Part shown: piece by piece, positions 1-7,924 of the stretch
Numbering within the stretch: position 1 is the stretch's first letter
Layout of the letters: each line of letters begins with the position of its first letter
From: Demequina litoralis
GTDB lineage: Bacteria > Actinomycetota > Actinomycetes > Actinomycetales > Demequinaceae
Length of the DNA: 64,000 nucleotides
Direction: 5' to 3'
Assembly (NCBI RefSeq): GCF_030418455.1
Contig: NZ_JAUHPW010000003.1
Coordinates: 124,001-188,000 of the forward strand
Program-made: the position numbers and the translations under genes
Notes under the pieces: model-generated
Databases searched by the model: none
The model's input: the letters and a program-made list of their open reading frames with translations, nothing else
What the model was told of the DNA's origin: nothing

Positions 1-675
1 CTCGACCGCATCGTCGCCGAGACCGCGCGCGGCGCGGACCTCGTCGCGGTGAGCGCCGTGCAGTCCGCGGACGGCGCCGTCGTCGACCTCGCCGCGCTCG
101 CGATGGCCGCGCGCGTCGCGGGAGCGCGCACCCTGATCGACGTGAGCCACGCGGCCGGCTGGATGCCCGTGGCCGCGCGCGACTTCGACGTGGTGGTGGC
201 GAGCGCCTACAAGTGGCTCGGCACGCCGCGAGGCATCGCGCTCGCGGCCGTGCGGCCGGAGGCCTCCTGGGTGCGCCCCGTGAGCGCCAGCTGGTACGGG
301 TCCGATGCGCCGTGGGAGTCGCTCTACGGCCACGACGTCGCGCTCAGCGCCCGGGCGCGCCGCCTCGACATCTCACCGCCCTGGCAGCTCGTCGAGGCCG
401 GCGCCGCCGCGCTGGAGCTGCTCGCCTCGCAGGGCGTCGAGGCGATCGGGCGCCACAGCGTGGGCCTCGCGAACGAGTTCCGGGCCCGCGTCGGGCTGCC
501 CGCCGGCGCGTCGCCGATCGTCGCGGTCGACGGCGTCGACCCCGCGGCCCTCGCGCGCGCCGGGGTCAAGGCCGCCGCGCGCGGCGGCCGGGCCCGCCTG
601 GGCTTCTACGTCTACAACGACGAGCGCGACGTGGAGGCCGCCGCGTCGGCGATCCGCGTCGCGCAGGCGGCCTGA
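1..675 (+). CDS. Class V aminotransferase-fold PLP enzyme, 5'-truncated
   Basis: The gene enters from the left edge in frame 1; only its last 224 residues are present. It belongs to the pyridoxal-phosphate class V (cysteine desulfurase/kynureninase) fold. DVSHAAG, encoded near base 140, supplies the aspartate that contacts the PLP ring nitrogen. SAYKWLGTPRG carries the Schiff-base lysine at bases 211-213. The C-terminal small domain follows and ends with a TGA at 673-675. The substrate cannot be told from this fragment, so isopenicillin-epimerase-like, desulfurase-like or kynureninase-like roles all remain open. It converges with proC across a hairpin. The true start lies outside the window; an internal GTG at 49 is not the start because coding continues upstream of it. 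Confidence 0.8.
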   Translation, partial: LDRIVAETARGADLVAVSAVQSADGAVVDLAALAMAARVAGARTLIDVSHAAGWMPVAARDFDVVVASAYKWLGTPRGIALAAVRPEASWVRPVSASWYGSDAPWESLYGHDVALSARARRLDISPPWQLVEAGAAALELLASQGVEAIGRHSVGLANEFRARVGLPAGASPIVAVDGVDPAALARAGVKAAARGGRARLGFYVYNDERDVEAAASAIRVAQAA

Positions 676-713
676 GAGGCGGCTCGAGAGGCGGACCGCC
701 CGGCCACACGTGG

Positions 714-745
714 CGCTCGACGGACCGATGACGTTCCGTCGAGCG
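714..745. terminator. Bidirectional terminator-like hairpin
   Basis: CGCTCGACGGA at 714-724 is repeated inverted at 735-745, giving an 11-bp perfect stem with a 10-nt loop. It lies between the convergent aminotransferase and proC genes, where a shared terminator is expected. There is no clear U-run, as is common in very GC-rich genomes. Confidence 0.55.
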
Positions 746-790
746 TCGCCCTCGTCGTCCTCGTCGCCCTCGTCGCCCTCGTCGCAGTCT
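746..790. repeat. Short tandem CTCGTCGCC-like repeat
   Basis: Four to five imperfect 9-bp units of the type CTCGTCGCC or CTCGTCGTC run between the hairpin and the proC stop codon. This is a low-complexity tract, probably from replication slippage. No function is suggested. Confidence 0.5.
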
Positions 791-793
791 CGC

Positions 794-1639
794 CTAGCCG
801 GCGAGCTGCGCGCCGAGCTCCTTCGAGCGCGCCACGGCGGCGTTCGCGCCGGCGGAGATCACGCCCTGGAGACCGGCGTGCTCCATCGCCTCGAGCGCGG
901 CGAGCGTGACCCCGCCGGGGGAGCTCACGCGACGGCGCAGCTCCTGCGGGGTGTCGCCCGACTCGGCGAGCAGCTGGGCCGCGCCGGTGAAGGTCTGCTG
1001 TGCGAGCAGCGACGAGACCTCGCGGTCGAGCCCGTGCATGACGCCGGCCTCCGTGATCGCCTCGACCACCGCGAAGAAGTACGCGGGCGCGGAGCCCGCG
1101 ACCACCGTCACGGCCTCGATGAGGTCCTCGGGCACCCGGACCACCAGGCCCGTCGCGCGCAGGATCCTCTCCGCGAGCAGGAGGTGCTCCTCGGTCGCGT
1201 GCGCGCCCGGGGACACCGAGGTCGCGCCGCGGCCGACCACCGACGGGGTGTTCGGCATGACCCGGACCACCGGCGTGCCGGCGGGCAGGCGCTCCTCGTA
1301 GAACGATGCGGGCAGCGCGGCGGCGACGGTGAGGACCACCACGCCGGGCTCGAGCGAGGCGACGAGGCCGTCGAGCACCTCGGCCATCTGCTGCGGCTTC
1401 ACCGCGAGGACGACCACCTCGGCGCCCTTGACGGCCTCGGCCGCGTCGGCGGTGCCGATCACGTGGTGCGCCTCGACGAGCGCCTCGCGCCGCTCGTCGC
1501 CGCGGTTCGCGACGGTGATCGATGCACCCGGCCAGCCGGCGACGCGCATCGCGGAGATGAGGGTGCCGCCGATCACCCCGCCGCCGATGACGGCGACGGA
1601 GGGCAGGCCGGACTCGGACGTGGAGACGTGGGTGCTCAT
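794..1639 (-). CDS. proC: Pyrroline-5-carboxylate reductase
   Basis: ProC catalyses the last step of proline synthesis, NAD(P)H reduction of 1-pyrroline-5-carboxylate, in the cytoplasm. The 281-residue product has the usual family length. It begins with a Rossmann GGGVIGG loop near residue 20, continues with VRVMPNTP in the mid-region, and has the P5CR dimerisation signature AGSAPAYFFAVVEA and RRRVSSPGGVT toward the C-terminus. The ATG at 1639 is the only start that places the nucleotide-binding loop at the normal distance from the N-terminus. No proA or proB is nearby. It appears to be transcribed alone, converging with the aminotransferase gene. Confidence 0.96.
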   Translation of the reverse strand: MSTHVSTSESGLPSVAVIGGGVIGGTLISAMRVAGWPGASITVANRGDERREALVEAHHVIGTADAAEAVKGAEVVVLAVKPQQMAEVLDGLVASLEPGVVVLTVAAALPASFYEERLPAGTPVVRVMPNTPSVVGRGATSVSPGAHATEEHLLLAERILRATGLVVRVPEDLIEAVTVVAGSAPAYFFAVVEAITEAGVMHGLDREVSSLLAQQTFTGAAQLLAESGDTPQELRRRVSSPGGVTLAALEAMEHAGLQGVISAGANAAVARSKELGAQLAG

Positions 1640-1691
1640 GCGCCCAACCTATCGCGGGGCGCGGCGGCTCTCGCGGGCAGCGGCCGGACGG

Positions 1692-2294
1692 TCAGGCCGC
1701 CTCGATGTCGCCGTCGATGTAGCGCTGCAGGGTGGGCGCGTACAGCGCCACGAGCTCGTCGGCGGAGGCGTGCGCCACCGCGGGCATCCCGATGACGTAC
1801 CGCGCCATGGCCAAGCCCACGAGCTGCGAGCCGCAGGCCTCCGCCCGCAGCGGCGCATCGTCCTCCCGCACCAGGCGGCTGAGGATGTCGCGGAGCATGA
1901 CGTCCGCGAGGGCCTGGCCGAGGTCGCCCGCGGCGGCGATCGATGCGAGCACCGCGCGCAGGCGCTTGCCCATCTCCGGGTCGTCCCAGACGCCCAGGAA
2001 GAGCCGCAGCAGCGCCTCGCCGAGGCGGTCGCGCGGGGTCCCGGCGAGGGCGGTGACGCGTGGGTCGTCGGCGGTGACCGGGCGGACCGCGTGGACGAAG
2101 AGGTCCCGTTTGGATGGGAAGTAGTGCCGGATGAGCGCCGGGTCGACGTCCGCGCGGCGCGCGATCTCCCGCATGGACGCCGCGCCGTAGCCCTCGTCGC
2201 CGAAGACCTCGGCCGCCGCCGCGAGGATGTCGCCGCGCGTGTCCGCGTCGCCGCCGCGAGGCCCGCGGCTGCGGGACCTGCCGGCCGCGCTCAT
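1692..2294 (-). CDS. TetR-family transcriptional regulator
   Basis: The 200-residue product has an N-terminal TetR helix-turn-helix at about residues 20-65 (DILAAAAEVFGDEGYGAAS, IARRADVDPALIRHYF, SKRDLF). A C-terminal ligand and dimer domain follows. The start is fixed by an ATGA overlap: its ATG at 2294 overlaps the TGA of the upstream membrane-protein gene. The two genes are therefore almost certainly co-transcribed and translationally coupled. The ligand is unknown. Overlap with a non-transport membrane gene suggests it either controls that gene or is an orphan regulator. The motif GGACGATGCG lies in this gene at 1854-1863 and encodes the Asp-Asp-Ala of REDDAPL. Confidence 0.88.
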   Translation of the reverse strand: MSAAGRSRSRGPRGGDADTRGDILAAAAEVFGDEGYGAASMREIARRADVDPALIRHYFPSKRDLFVHAVRPVTADDPRVTALAGTPRDRLGEALLRLFLGVWDDPEMGKRLRAVLASIAAAGDLGQALADVMLRDILSRLVREDDAPLRAEACGSQLVGLAMARYVIGMPAVAHASADELVALYAPTLQRYIDGDIEAA

Positions 2295-3574
2295 AGGCCC
2301 AGCGTCTCCACGAAGGGCTCGACCTCGCCCGTGGGGCCGGTCGCCTCGAGGTACACGCTGCCGTGGGTCCATCGCACGGTGGTCTGACCGTCGGCCTCGA
2401 TCACCGCGCGGCTGCCGACGATCTCGCCCGCCACGGTCGCGTCGGCGAGCTCGGCGTCCTTGCCGGCGGCACGGCTGAGTGCCTTCGCGGCGTCCTCGTC
2501 CGTGTACAGCTGGCGCGCCGTGAGCGTGATCTGCGACGCCCCGTCCCCGTACGTGAGCACCTGGACCTCGGCGACGCGGTCGGGCAGGGCGGTGTCCTTC
2601 GCGGGGTTCGGCGAGTGGACCTCGACGAGCGACCACAGCCCCACGGTGGGAGGCATGGCGGCCAGGAACGGCGAGGCGTCCTCGACCTCGATCGGGTCGA
2701 GGGCCCGCTCGACGGGCGGGACGAGCACCTTCTGTCCCGGGATCTCGACGGTGTCGGCCCGCAGCAGGTACCAGGCGGCACCCGCGAGGATCCCGCCGAG
2801 GACGAGCAGGCCGACGAGGATGAGCGGCCACGCGCGGTCGCGCGGCGCCCGGGCAGGTCGGGTGGGAGCCGCGTCCGGCGTCTCGCCGTCGCCGTCCCGC
2901 GCCGCCTGCGCGGTGCCGGGCTCGGCCGCGCCGATCCCGACCGCCGGGAACGAGGCTGCCATCACGCGCGGCCGGTACAGCGGGGGGTCGTGCGGCGCGG
3001 TGGACGATGCGGCGGTCCCCTCCTGCGCGACGGCCAGCCAGGCGGGGGTGCCGTCCGTGGGGGTGGGGGCGGTGGTGCGGGCGGCCACCGGCGTGGGTCC
3101 GGGCTGCGAGGCGGCGCGGGCGGCGGTGCCGCCCGCCACCGGGGCGAAGGTGGGGACGAACGCGGGCTCGCCGTGCGACAGGTCGGTCTCGGGTCCGGTT
3201 GCGACGGCGCCCGCCGCCACCCGGGGCACCCCGCCGAGCGGGGTGGGGGCGCCGGCGGCGTGCATCGCCGCGTTCGCGGCCGCGGCCGCGGCCAGCAGCT
3301 CGACATCGCTGCGGCTGCGCCGGGCGGAGGCGACGGCCTCGGCATCCGCGGCCGCGTCGAGCGGTGAGCGGGGCTCGGGCAGCACCTCGTCCGCCGCGGG
3401 TCCGGGGACCGGCGCGGCGACGTCGTCGTGATCGATGTCGAGGTCCACGGGCACGGGGGCGGGCGTGCCCGCGGAGGCCCGCGGCCGGACCGGCTTCGAC
3501 GGCGCGACCCCGAGGGCCGTGCCCGTCTCGCGGGCGTGCGCGGGCGTGCCCCTGCCCGGCTGCTGACGCGTCAT
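2291..3574 (-). CDS. Pro/Ala-rich single-pass membrane protein, unknown function
   Basis: I do not recognise a named family. The 427-residue product has a long low-complexity Ala/Pro/Thr-rich cytoplasmic segment (about residues 1-245), then one membrane span (WPLILVGLLVLGGILAG) and a C-terminal extracytoplasmic domain of about 150 residues without cysteines. The start is the ATG at 3574, which leaves a short gap to divergently transcribed radA. In-frame upstream methionines would run into the radA promoter. The gene overlaps the TetR gene by four bases at its 3' end. The architecture resembles the anchored hypothetical proteins common in Micrococcales. A motif copy at 3002-3011 encodes Ala-Ser-Ser inside the linker. 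Confidence 0.7.
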   Translation of the reverse strand: MTRQQPGRGTPAHARETGTALGVAPSKPVRPRASAGTPAPVPVDLDIDHDDVAAPVPGPAADEVLPEPRSPLDAAADAEAVASARRSRSDVELLAAAAAANAAMHAAGAPTPLGGVPRVAAGAVATGPETDLSHGEPAFVPTFAPVAGGTAARAASQPGPTPVAARTTAPTPTDGTPAWLAVAQEGTAASSTAPHDPPLYRPRVMAASFPAVGIGAAEPGTAQAARDGDGETPDAAPTRPARAPRDRAWPLILVGLLVLGGILAGAAWYLLRADTVEIPGQKVLVPPVERALDPIEVEDASPFLAAMPPTVGLWSLVEVHSPNPAKDTALPDRVAEVQVLTYGDGASQITLTARQLYTDEDAAKALSRAAGKDAELADATVAGEIVGSRAVIEADGQTTVRWTHGSVYLEATGPTGEVEPFVETLGL

Positions 3575-3672
3575 GGCCCACAGCCTAGGGGTGGGTCCCG
3601 ACAGCATCGTGCCTCCGCGCGCGTGTTCCCGCGCATCGTCCCGCTGTCGGAGGCCGCCGGTAGCGTGTGCGC

Positions 3673-5049
3673 ATGGCCACCACCACCCGCAAGGCGTCCC
3701 CCGGCTACCGCTGCACCGAGTGCGGCTGGACCGCCGTGAAGTGGGTGGGCCGGTGCGGGGAGTGCCAGGCGTGGGGCACCGTGATCGAGGCGGGCGCGTC
3801 GCCCGCCGGGCCCGCGACGAAGGCGACCGCGGTGACGGCGCCGGCGACGCCCATCCCCGAGGTGTCCGCGGCCGCCGCCGCACGCTCGGCGACCGGCGTC
3901 GCGGAGTTCGACCGGGTGCTCGGCGGGGGCCTCGTGCCCGGCGCGGTCATCCTGCTCGCGGGTGAGCCCGGCGTAGGCAAGTCGACCCTGCTCCTCGACG
4001 TGGCCGCGCGGACCGCGCGGGCGGGCGGGCGCGTCCTCTACGTCACGGGCGAGGAGAGCGCCGGGCAGGTGCGCCTGCGTGCCGAGCGGATCGGCGCGCT
4101 CGAGCAGGAGGTGCTGCTCGCGGCGGAGACGGACCTCGGCGCCGTCCTCGCGCATCTCGCGGACGCGGAGCCGGCGCTCGTGATGATCGACTCGATCCAG
4201 ACCATCGCCTCCGCCGAGGTCGAGGGCACGCCCGGCGGCGTCGGCCAGGTGCGCGAGGTGTCGTCGGCGCTGATCCAGGCGGCCAAGACGCGCGGGGTCC
4301 CGATGGTCCTGGTCGGGCACGTGACGAAGGAGGGCTCGGTCGCCGGGCCGCGCATCGTCGAGCACCTCGTGGACGTCGTGTGCCATTTCGAGGGCGACCA
4401 GCACAGCCCCCTGCGGCTGCTGCGCGCGCTCAAGAACCGCTTCGGCTCGGTGGACGAGGTCGGCTGCTTCCAGCTCGTCGACGCGGGCATCGAGTCCGTG
4501 TCGGACCCCTCGGGGCTGTTCCTCTCGCGCGAGACCGAGGCGGTTCCAGGGACGTGTCCCACCATCACGCTCGACGGCAAGCGGCCGCTGCCCGCCGAGA
4601 TCCAGGCGCTCGTCGCGCCGAGCGCGCTGTCGAACCCCCGCCGCGCGACCTCCGGCGTCGACGGCCCGCGCGTGGCGATGCTGCTCGCGGTGCTGCACCG
4701 GCGGGTCGGGATGGCCGTCGCCGCGGACGACGTCTACGTCTCCACCGTCGGCGGCGCGCGCGTGACCGAGCCCGCCGCGGACGTCGCGCTCGCGCTCGCA
4801 CTCGCCTCGGCGCGGGCGGACCGGCCGCTTCGCCAGGGCTGGGCGGCGGTCGGCGAGGTCGCGCTGTCCGGCGCGGTGAGGCCGGTCTCCGCGGTGGCGC
4901 AGCGGGTCGCCGAGGCCGTCCGCCTGGGCTTCACCGACGTGATCGTGCCCGCCTCGGCGGGTCCGGGGAAGGTGCCCGCGGGCGTGCGCGTGCACCCCGT
5001 CGGCTCCGTCGGGCAGGCGGTCGCGCTGGCGCTGCCGCCACGCGACTGA
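3673..5049 (+). CDS. radA: DNA repair protein RadA (Sms)
   Basis: RadA is a RecA-like branch-migration helicase that helps process recombination intermediates. The 458-residue product has an N-terminal C4 zinc finger (Cys14, Cys17, Cys28, Cys31), a Walker A loop GEPGVGKST near residue 100, the RadA-specific KNRFG motif (LKNRFGSVDEVG) and a C-terminal Lon-protease-like domain ending in the ALALPPRD region. I chose ATG 3673. An in-frame GTG two codons upstream, at 3667, is better spaced from the GGAGG at 3649-3653 and may be the true start. In many actinobacteria radA is followed by disA; here the next gene is an unrelated membrane protein on the other strand. Confidence 0.95.
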   Translation: MATTTRKASPGYRCTECGWTAVKWVGRCGECQAWGTVIEAGASPAGPATKATAVTAPATPIPEVSAAAAARSATGVAEFDRVLGGGLVPGAVILLAGEPGVGKSTLLLDVAARTARAGGRVLYVTGEESAGQVRLRAERIGALEQEVLLAAETDLGAVLAHLADAEPALVMIDSIQTIASAEVEGTPGGVGQVREVSSALIQAAKTRGVPMVLVGHVTKEGSVAGPRIVEHLVDVVCHFEGDQHSPLRLLRALKNRFGSVDEVGCFQLVDAGIESVSDPSGLFLSRETEAVPGTCPTITLDGKRPLPAEIQALVAPSALSNPRRATSGVDGPRVAMLLAVLHRRVGMAVAADDVYVSTVGGARVTEPAADVALALALASARADRPLRQGWAAVGEVALSGAVRPVSAVAQRVAEAVRLGFTDVIVPASAGPGKVPAGVRVHPVGSVGQAVALALPPRD

Positions 5050-5075
5050 CCCGGCACGGCGCCCGGGCGGCTCCG

Positions 5076-5702
5076 CTACTGGAGGTGGAACTGCACGCGG
5101 TCGGCCTTGACGCCGGCCACCGTCACCTCGGCCCAGTACCAGCCCTCGCCCATGGCGTCGCCGGTGGTCGCGCAGCCCTCCGCGCTGCGGATCCGCGGCC
5201 ACGCCGCCTGAACCTCCTTGGAGTCGCCCGAAGCGAGCAGCCACTCCTTGCCGATGAGGGGCTCCTCGGCGGGGCAGTCGTTGGAGCTCCAGATGCGTTC
5301 GTCGCCCGAGGTGATGACGAGCTTCGTGTTCTTGCCGGTGGTGTCGAGCAGGCACGGCACGTCGCCGGTCTGCTCGATGGTGACGGCGAACTTGGGCTGC
5401 TTGCCCGCCGGCACGTTGGCGGGGTTGGGCGCGACGGACACGGAGATCGCGTCCTTCGCGCAGGCCTCGACGTCGGCCGAGGTCGGCTCGGTCGACGGTG
5501 ACACCGACGAGGTCGGCGAGGTGCTGGTCTCGGGGCTCGAGGCAGCGGCGGGCTCCGAGGGCTCGGCGCCGTCCGACGACAGGGCGCTCACGATGAGCCA
5601 CCCCACCGCGACGATCACGGCGAGCGCGACCAGCAGGACGATGCGGCGGCGCCAGTACACCTCCGACGGGTGGTCCCCCACGGGTTCGCGAAGACCTTTC
5701 AT
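5076..5702 (-). CDS. Membrane-anchored extracytoplasmic protein, unknown function
   Basis: The 208-residue product has a short basic cytoplasmic tail, one membrane span (IVLLVALAVIVAVGWLIVSAL) at about residues 21-41, a Ser/Thr/Pro-rich linker and a soluble outer domain. That domain contains four cysteines (VEACAK, VPCLL, NDCPA, EGCAT), probably two disulfides, and looks like a beta-sandwich. The ATG at 5702 is preceded by a perfect GGGAGGA with good spacing. The gene sits between radA and mutY, the place where disA or a carbonic anhydrase often lies in relatives. No enzymatic motif was seen. A motif copy at 5636-5645 encodes Arg-Ile-Val at the start of the membrane span. Confidence 0.75.
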   Translation of the reverse strand: MKGLREPVGDHPSEVYWRRRIVLLVALAVIVAVGWLIVSALSSDGAEPSEPAAASSPETSTSPTSSVSPSTEPTSADVEACAKDAISVSVAPNPANVPAGKQPKFAVTIEQTGDVPCLLDTTGKNTKLVITSGDERIWSSNDCPAEEPLIGKEWLLASGDSKEVQAAWPRIRSAEGCATTGDAMGEGWYWAEVTVAGVKADRVQFHLQ

Positions 5703-5761
5703 CGTTCCTCCCAACGGTCGCGATCCACGGTAGGCGTCCGATCGGCTGGGATGATGAAGCC

Positions 5762-6715
5762 ATGCCGACCGCACCGCAGAACGCTGCCGCGCGTCCCGCC
5801 GCGGGCGCCGGGACCGGAGCGGCGACCGATGCCGGCCTCGACGCCGCATCGGCCGCGATGGTCGACGCCGTGCGCGCGTGGTTCCGCGACGAGGGCCGCG
5901 ACCTGCCGTGGCGCGGACGCTCCACCCCGTGGGGCGTGCTGGTGAGCGAGGTGATGCTGCAGCAGACGCCGGTGGTGCGGGTCGAGCCCGTGTGGCACGC
6001 ATGGATGGAGCGCTGGCCCACCCCCGCGGACCTCGCCGCCGCGACCCAGGCCGACGCGGTCCGCGCCTGGGGCCGGCTGGGCTACCCACGCCGCGCGAAG
6101 CGGCTGTGGGAGTGCGCGGTCGCGATCGTCGACCGGCACGGCGGCGAGGTGCCCGCCGACCAGGAGGCGTTGCGCGCGCTGCCGGGGGTGGGCGACTACA
6201 CGGCCGCCGCCGTGGTGTCCTTCGCCTTCCACGGCCGCGCGCTCGTGCTCGACACCAACGTGCGGAGGGTGATCGGGCGCGCGTGGCGTGGAGAGCCGCT
6301 GCCCGCCGCGCATCAGACGGTCGGCGAGCGCGCGCACGCCGCATCCCTCATGCCGGAGGACGATGCGGGGGCCGCCGAATGGGCCGTCGCGTCGATGGAG
6401 CTGGGCGCGCTGGTGTGCACCGCGCGGGTCGCGCGCTGCGACGCGTGCCCGCTCGCGTCGTCGTGCGCGTGGTTCCGGGCCGGATGCCCGGGGCTGGACG
6501 ACGCGCCGCGCCGCACCCAGCCGTGGCACGGCACCGACCGTCAGGTGCGCGGACGCATCATGGCGCTGCTGCGCGCCGCATCGGCCCCGCTCAACGTGAC
6601 CGGGCACGCCGCGCTCGCCGACGTCGAGCCCGGCCAGCTCGACCGCTGCCTCGACGGGCTGCTCGCGGACGGGCTGGTGACCCGCGACGAGGCGACGGGC
6701 CGCTGCGCCCTCTAG
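5762..6715 (+). CDS. mutY: A/G-specific adenine DNA glycosylase
   Basis: MutY removes adenine mispaired with 8-oxoguanine. The 317-residue protein has the catalytic glutamate in SEVMLQQTPVV, the helix-hairpin-helix LPGVGDYTAAAV, the catalytic aspartate in LDTNVRR, and a 4Fe-4S cluster loop with spacing C-x6-C-x2-C-x5-C (CTARVARCDACPLASSC). Only about 80 residues follow the cluster, so the C-terminal Nudix-like 8-oxoG recognition domain found in E. coli MutY is absent or minimal. This is common in short actinobacterial homologues. An N-terminal Ala/Gly-rich extension of about 30 residues precedes the fold. A motif copy at 6358-6367 encodes Asp-Asp-Ala. Confidence 0.94.
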   Translation: MPTAPQNAAARPAAGAGTGAATDAGLDAASAAMVDAVRAWFRDEGRDLPWRGRSTPWGVLVSEVMLQQTPVVRVEPVWHAWMERWPTPADLAAATQADAVRAWGRLGYPRRAKRLWECAVAIVDRHGGEVPADQEALRALPGVGDYTAAAVVSFAFHGRALVLDTNVRRVIGRAWRGEPLPAAHQTVGERAHAASLMPEDDAGAAEWAVASMELGALVCTARVARCDACPLASSCAWFRAGCPGLDDAPRRTQPWHGTDRQVRGRIMALLRAASAPLNVTGHAALADVEPGQLDRCLDGLLADGLVTRDEATGRCAL

Positions 6716-6737
6716 CCGCGCATCGTCCCCGCGCCGC

Positions 6738-7751
6738 TCACACGTAGTAGGTGCCGTGCACCGCGTGCGGCTCGATCGCCGCGACCTCCTCGTCGGTGAG
6801 GTCGGGGAAGGAGAGCGCCTCGACGTTCGCGCGGAGCTGGCTGACCGAGCTTGCGCCCACGAGCGCCGAGGTCACGCGACCGCCGCGCAGCACCCACTGG
6901 AGCGCGAGCTGCGCGAGGGTCTGGCCGCGCTCCTTCGCGATCGCGTCGAGGGCGCGCGTGCGCTCGAGGTAGGTCTCGGTGACCTGGTTCTCGTGGAGGA
7001 ACTGCGAGTGGGTGATGCGGGACCCGTCGGGGATGCCGTGGAGGTACCGGTCGGTGAGCATGCCCTGCGCGAGCGGGGAGAAGACGATCGAGCCGGCGCC
7101 CACCGCGTCGAGCGCGTCGAGGAGCCCGTCCTCGGGGGTGCGCTCGTACATCGAGTACCTGAACTGGTGGATGAGCAGCGGGGTTCCCAGCTCGCGGAGG
7201 ATGCGCGCGGCCTCCTCCGTCTCCGCCGGGCCGTAGTTGGAGATGCCCGCGTAGAGCGCCTTGCCGGAGCGGACGGCCTGGTCGAGCGCCATCATCGACT
7301 CCTCGATGGGCGTGTCCGGGTCGGGGCGGTGGTGGTAGAAGACGTCGACGTAGTCGAGCCCCATGCGCCGGAGCGACTGGTCGAGGCTGCCGAGGATGTA
7401 CTTGCGCGAGCCCCAGTCCCCGTACGGGCCGGGCCACATGTGGTAGCCGGCCTTGGTGCTGATGATCAGCTCGTCGCGGTACGGCTTGAGGTCGCGGGCG
7501 AGGAAGCCTCCGAAGTTGGCCTCGGCGCTGCCCGGCGGCGGGCCGTAGTTGTTCGCGAGGTCGTAGTGGGTGATCCCCATGTCGAAGGCCGCCAGCAGGA
7601 TGGCGCGCTGGTTGTCGAGGGGATGGTGGCCGCCGAAGTTCTGCCACAGGCCCAGGCTGATCCGGGGCAGCAGGAGGCCCGAGCGCCCCGAGCGGGCGTA
7701 GGGCATGGAGGCGTAGCGGGCGTCGTCGGCCACATACGGGTCGTGGGTCAT
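6738..7751 (-). CDS. gpr: Aldo/keto reductase, L-glyceraldehyde-3-phosphate reductase type
   Basis: This NADPH-dependent (beta/alpha)8-barrel reductase of 337 residues resembles E. coli Gpr (YghZ), which acts on L-glyceraldehyde 3-phosphate and methylglyoxal. The AKR catalytic tetrad is visible: Asp in THYDLANNYG, Tyr in the same segment, Lys in IISTKAGY and His in VFYHHRPD. NNYGPPPGSAE followed by NFG is characteristic of this subfamily and separates it from potassium-channel beta-subunit-type AKRs. It is transcribed alone, converging with mutY across only 22 bases that contain a copy of the CGCATCGTCC motif. The methylglyoxal-detoxification role is inferred from the family. Confidence 0.88.
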   Translation of the reverse strand: MTHDPYVADDARYASMPYARSGRSGLLLPRISLGLWQNFGGHHPLDNQRAILLAAFDMGITHYDLANNYGPPPGSAEANFGGFLARDLKPYRDELIISTKAGYHMWPGPYGDWGSRKYILGSLDQSLRRMGLDYVDVFYHHRPDPDTPIEESMMALDQAVRSGKALYAGISNYGPAETEEAARILRELGTPLLIHQFRYSMYERTPEDGLLDALDAVGAGSIVFSPLAQGMLTDRYLHGIPDGSRITHSQFLHENQVTETYLERTRALDAIAKERGQTLAQLALQWVLRGGRVTSALVGASSVSQLRANVEALSFPDLTDEEVAAIEPHAVHGTYYV

Positions 7752-7810
7752 GAGGTCAGCCTAGGGCCGGGGGTGTGCGCGTGCCCGAGCTTCGTGGCTC
7801 GCCGTCCCAG

Positions 7811-7858
7811 TGGTACCAATCGGGACGAGGCGAGGCCGAGTCGTAGTGATTGGTACCA
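7811..7858. repeat. 48-bp GGTACC-ended palindromic repeat, copy A
   Basis: The ends TGGTACCAATC (7811-7821) and GATTGGTACCA (7848-7858) are perfect 11-bp inverted repeats. Inner ACGA and TCGT pair as well, leaving a GC-rich loop. The same 48-bp unit recurs at 8959-9006 and 30341-30388. This copy lies between the aldo/keto reductase promoter side and the AbiEi/DUF559 gene. It is preceded by GTCCCAG, as copy C is preceded by GTCCCGG. Confidence 0.9.
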
Positions 7859-7924
7859 CCAGCGTCAGGCCCGCGTTCTCCACAGGGGATGGCGCGCGAC
7901 GATGCCTGGGGTGACCCTCGGAAC

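Noticed and set aside
5762-6715. Truncated mutY
   Set aside because: The missing Nudix-like C-terminal domain is a normal short form; catalytic and Fe-S residues are all present and the stop is in a proper intergenic context.
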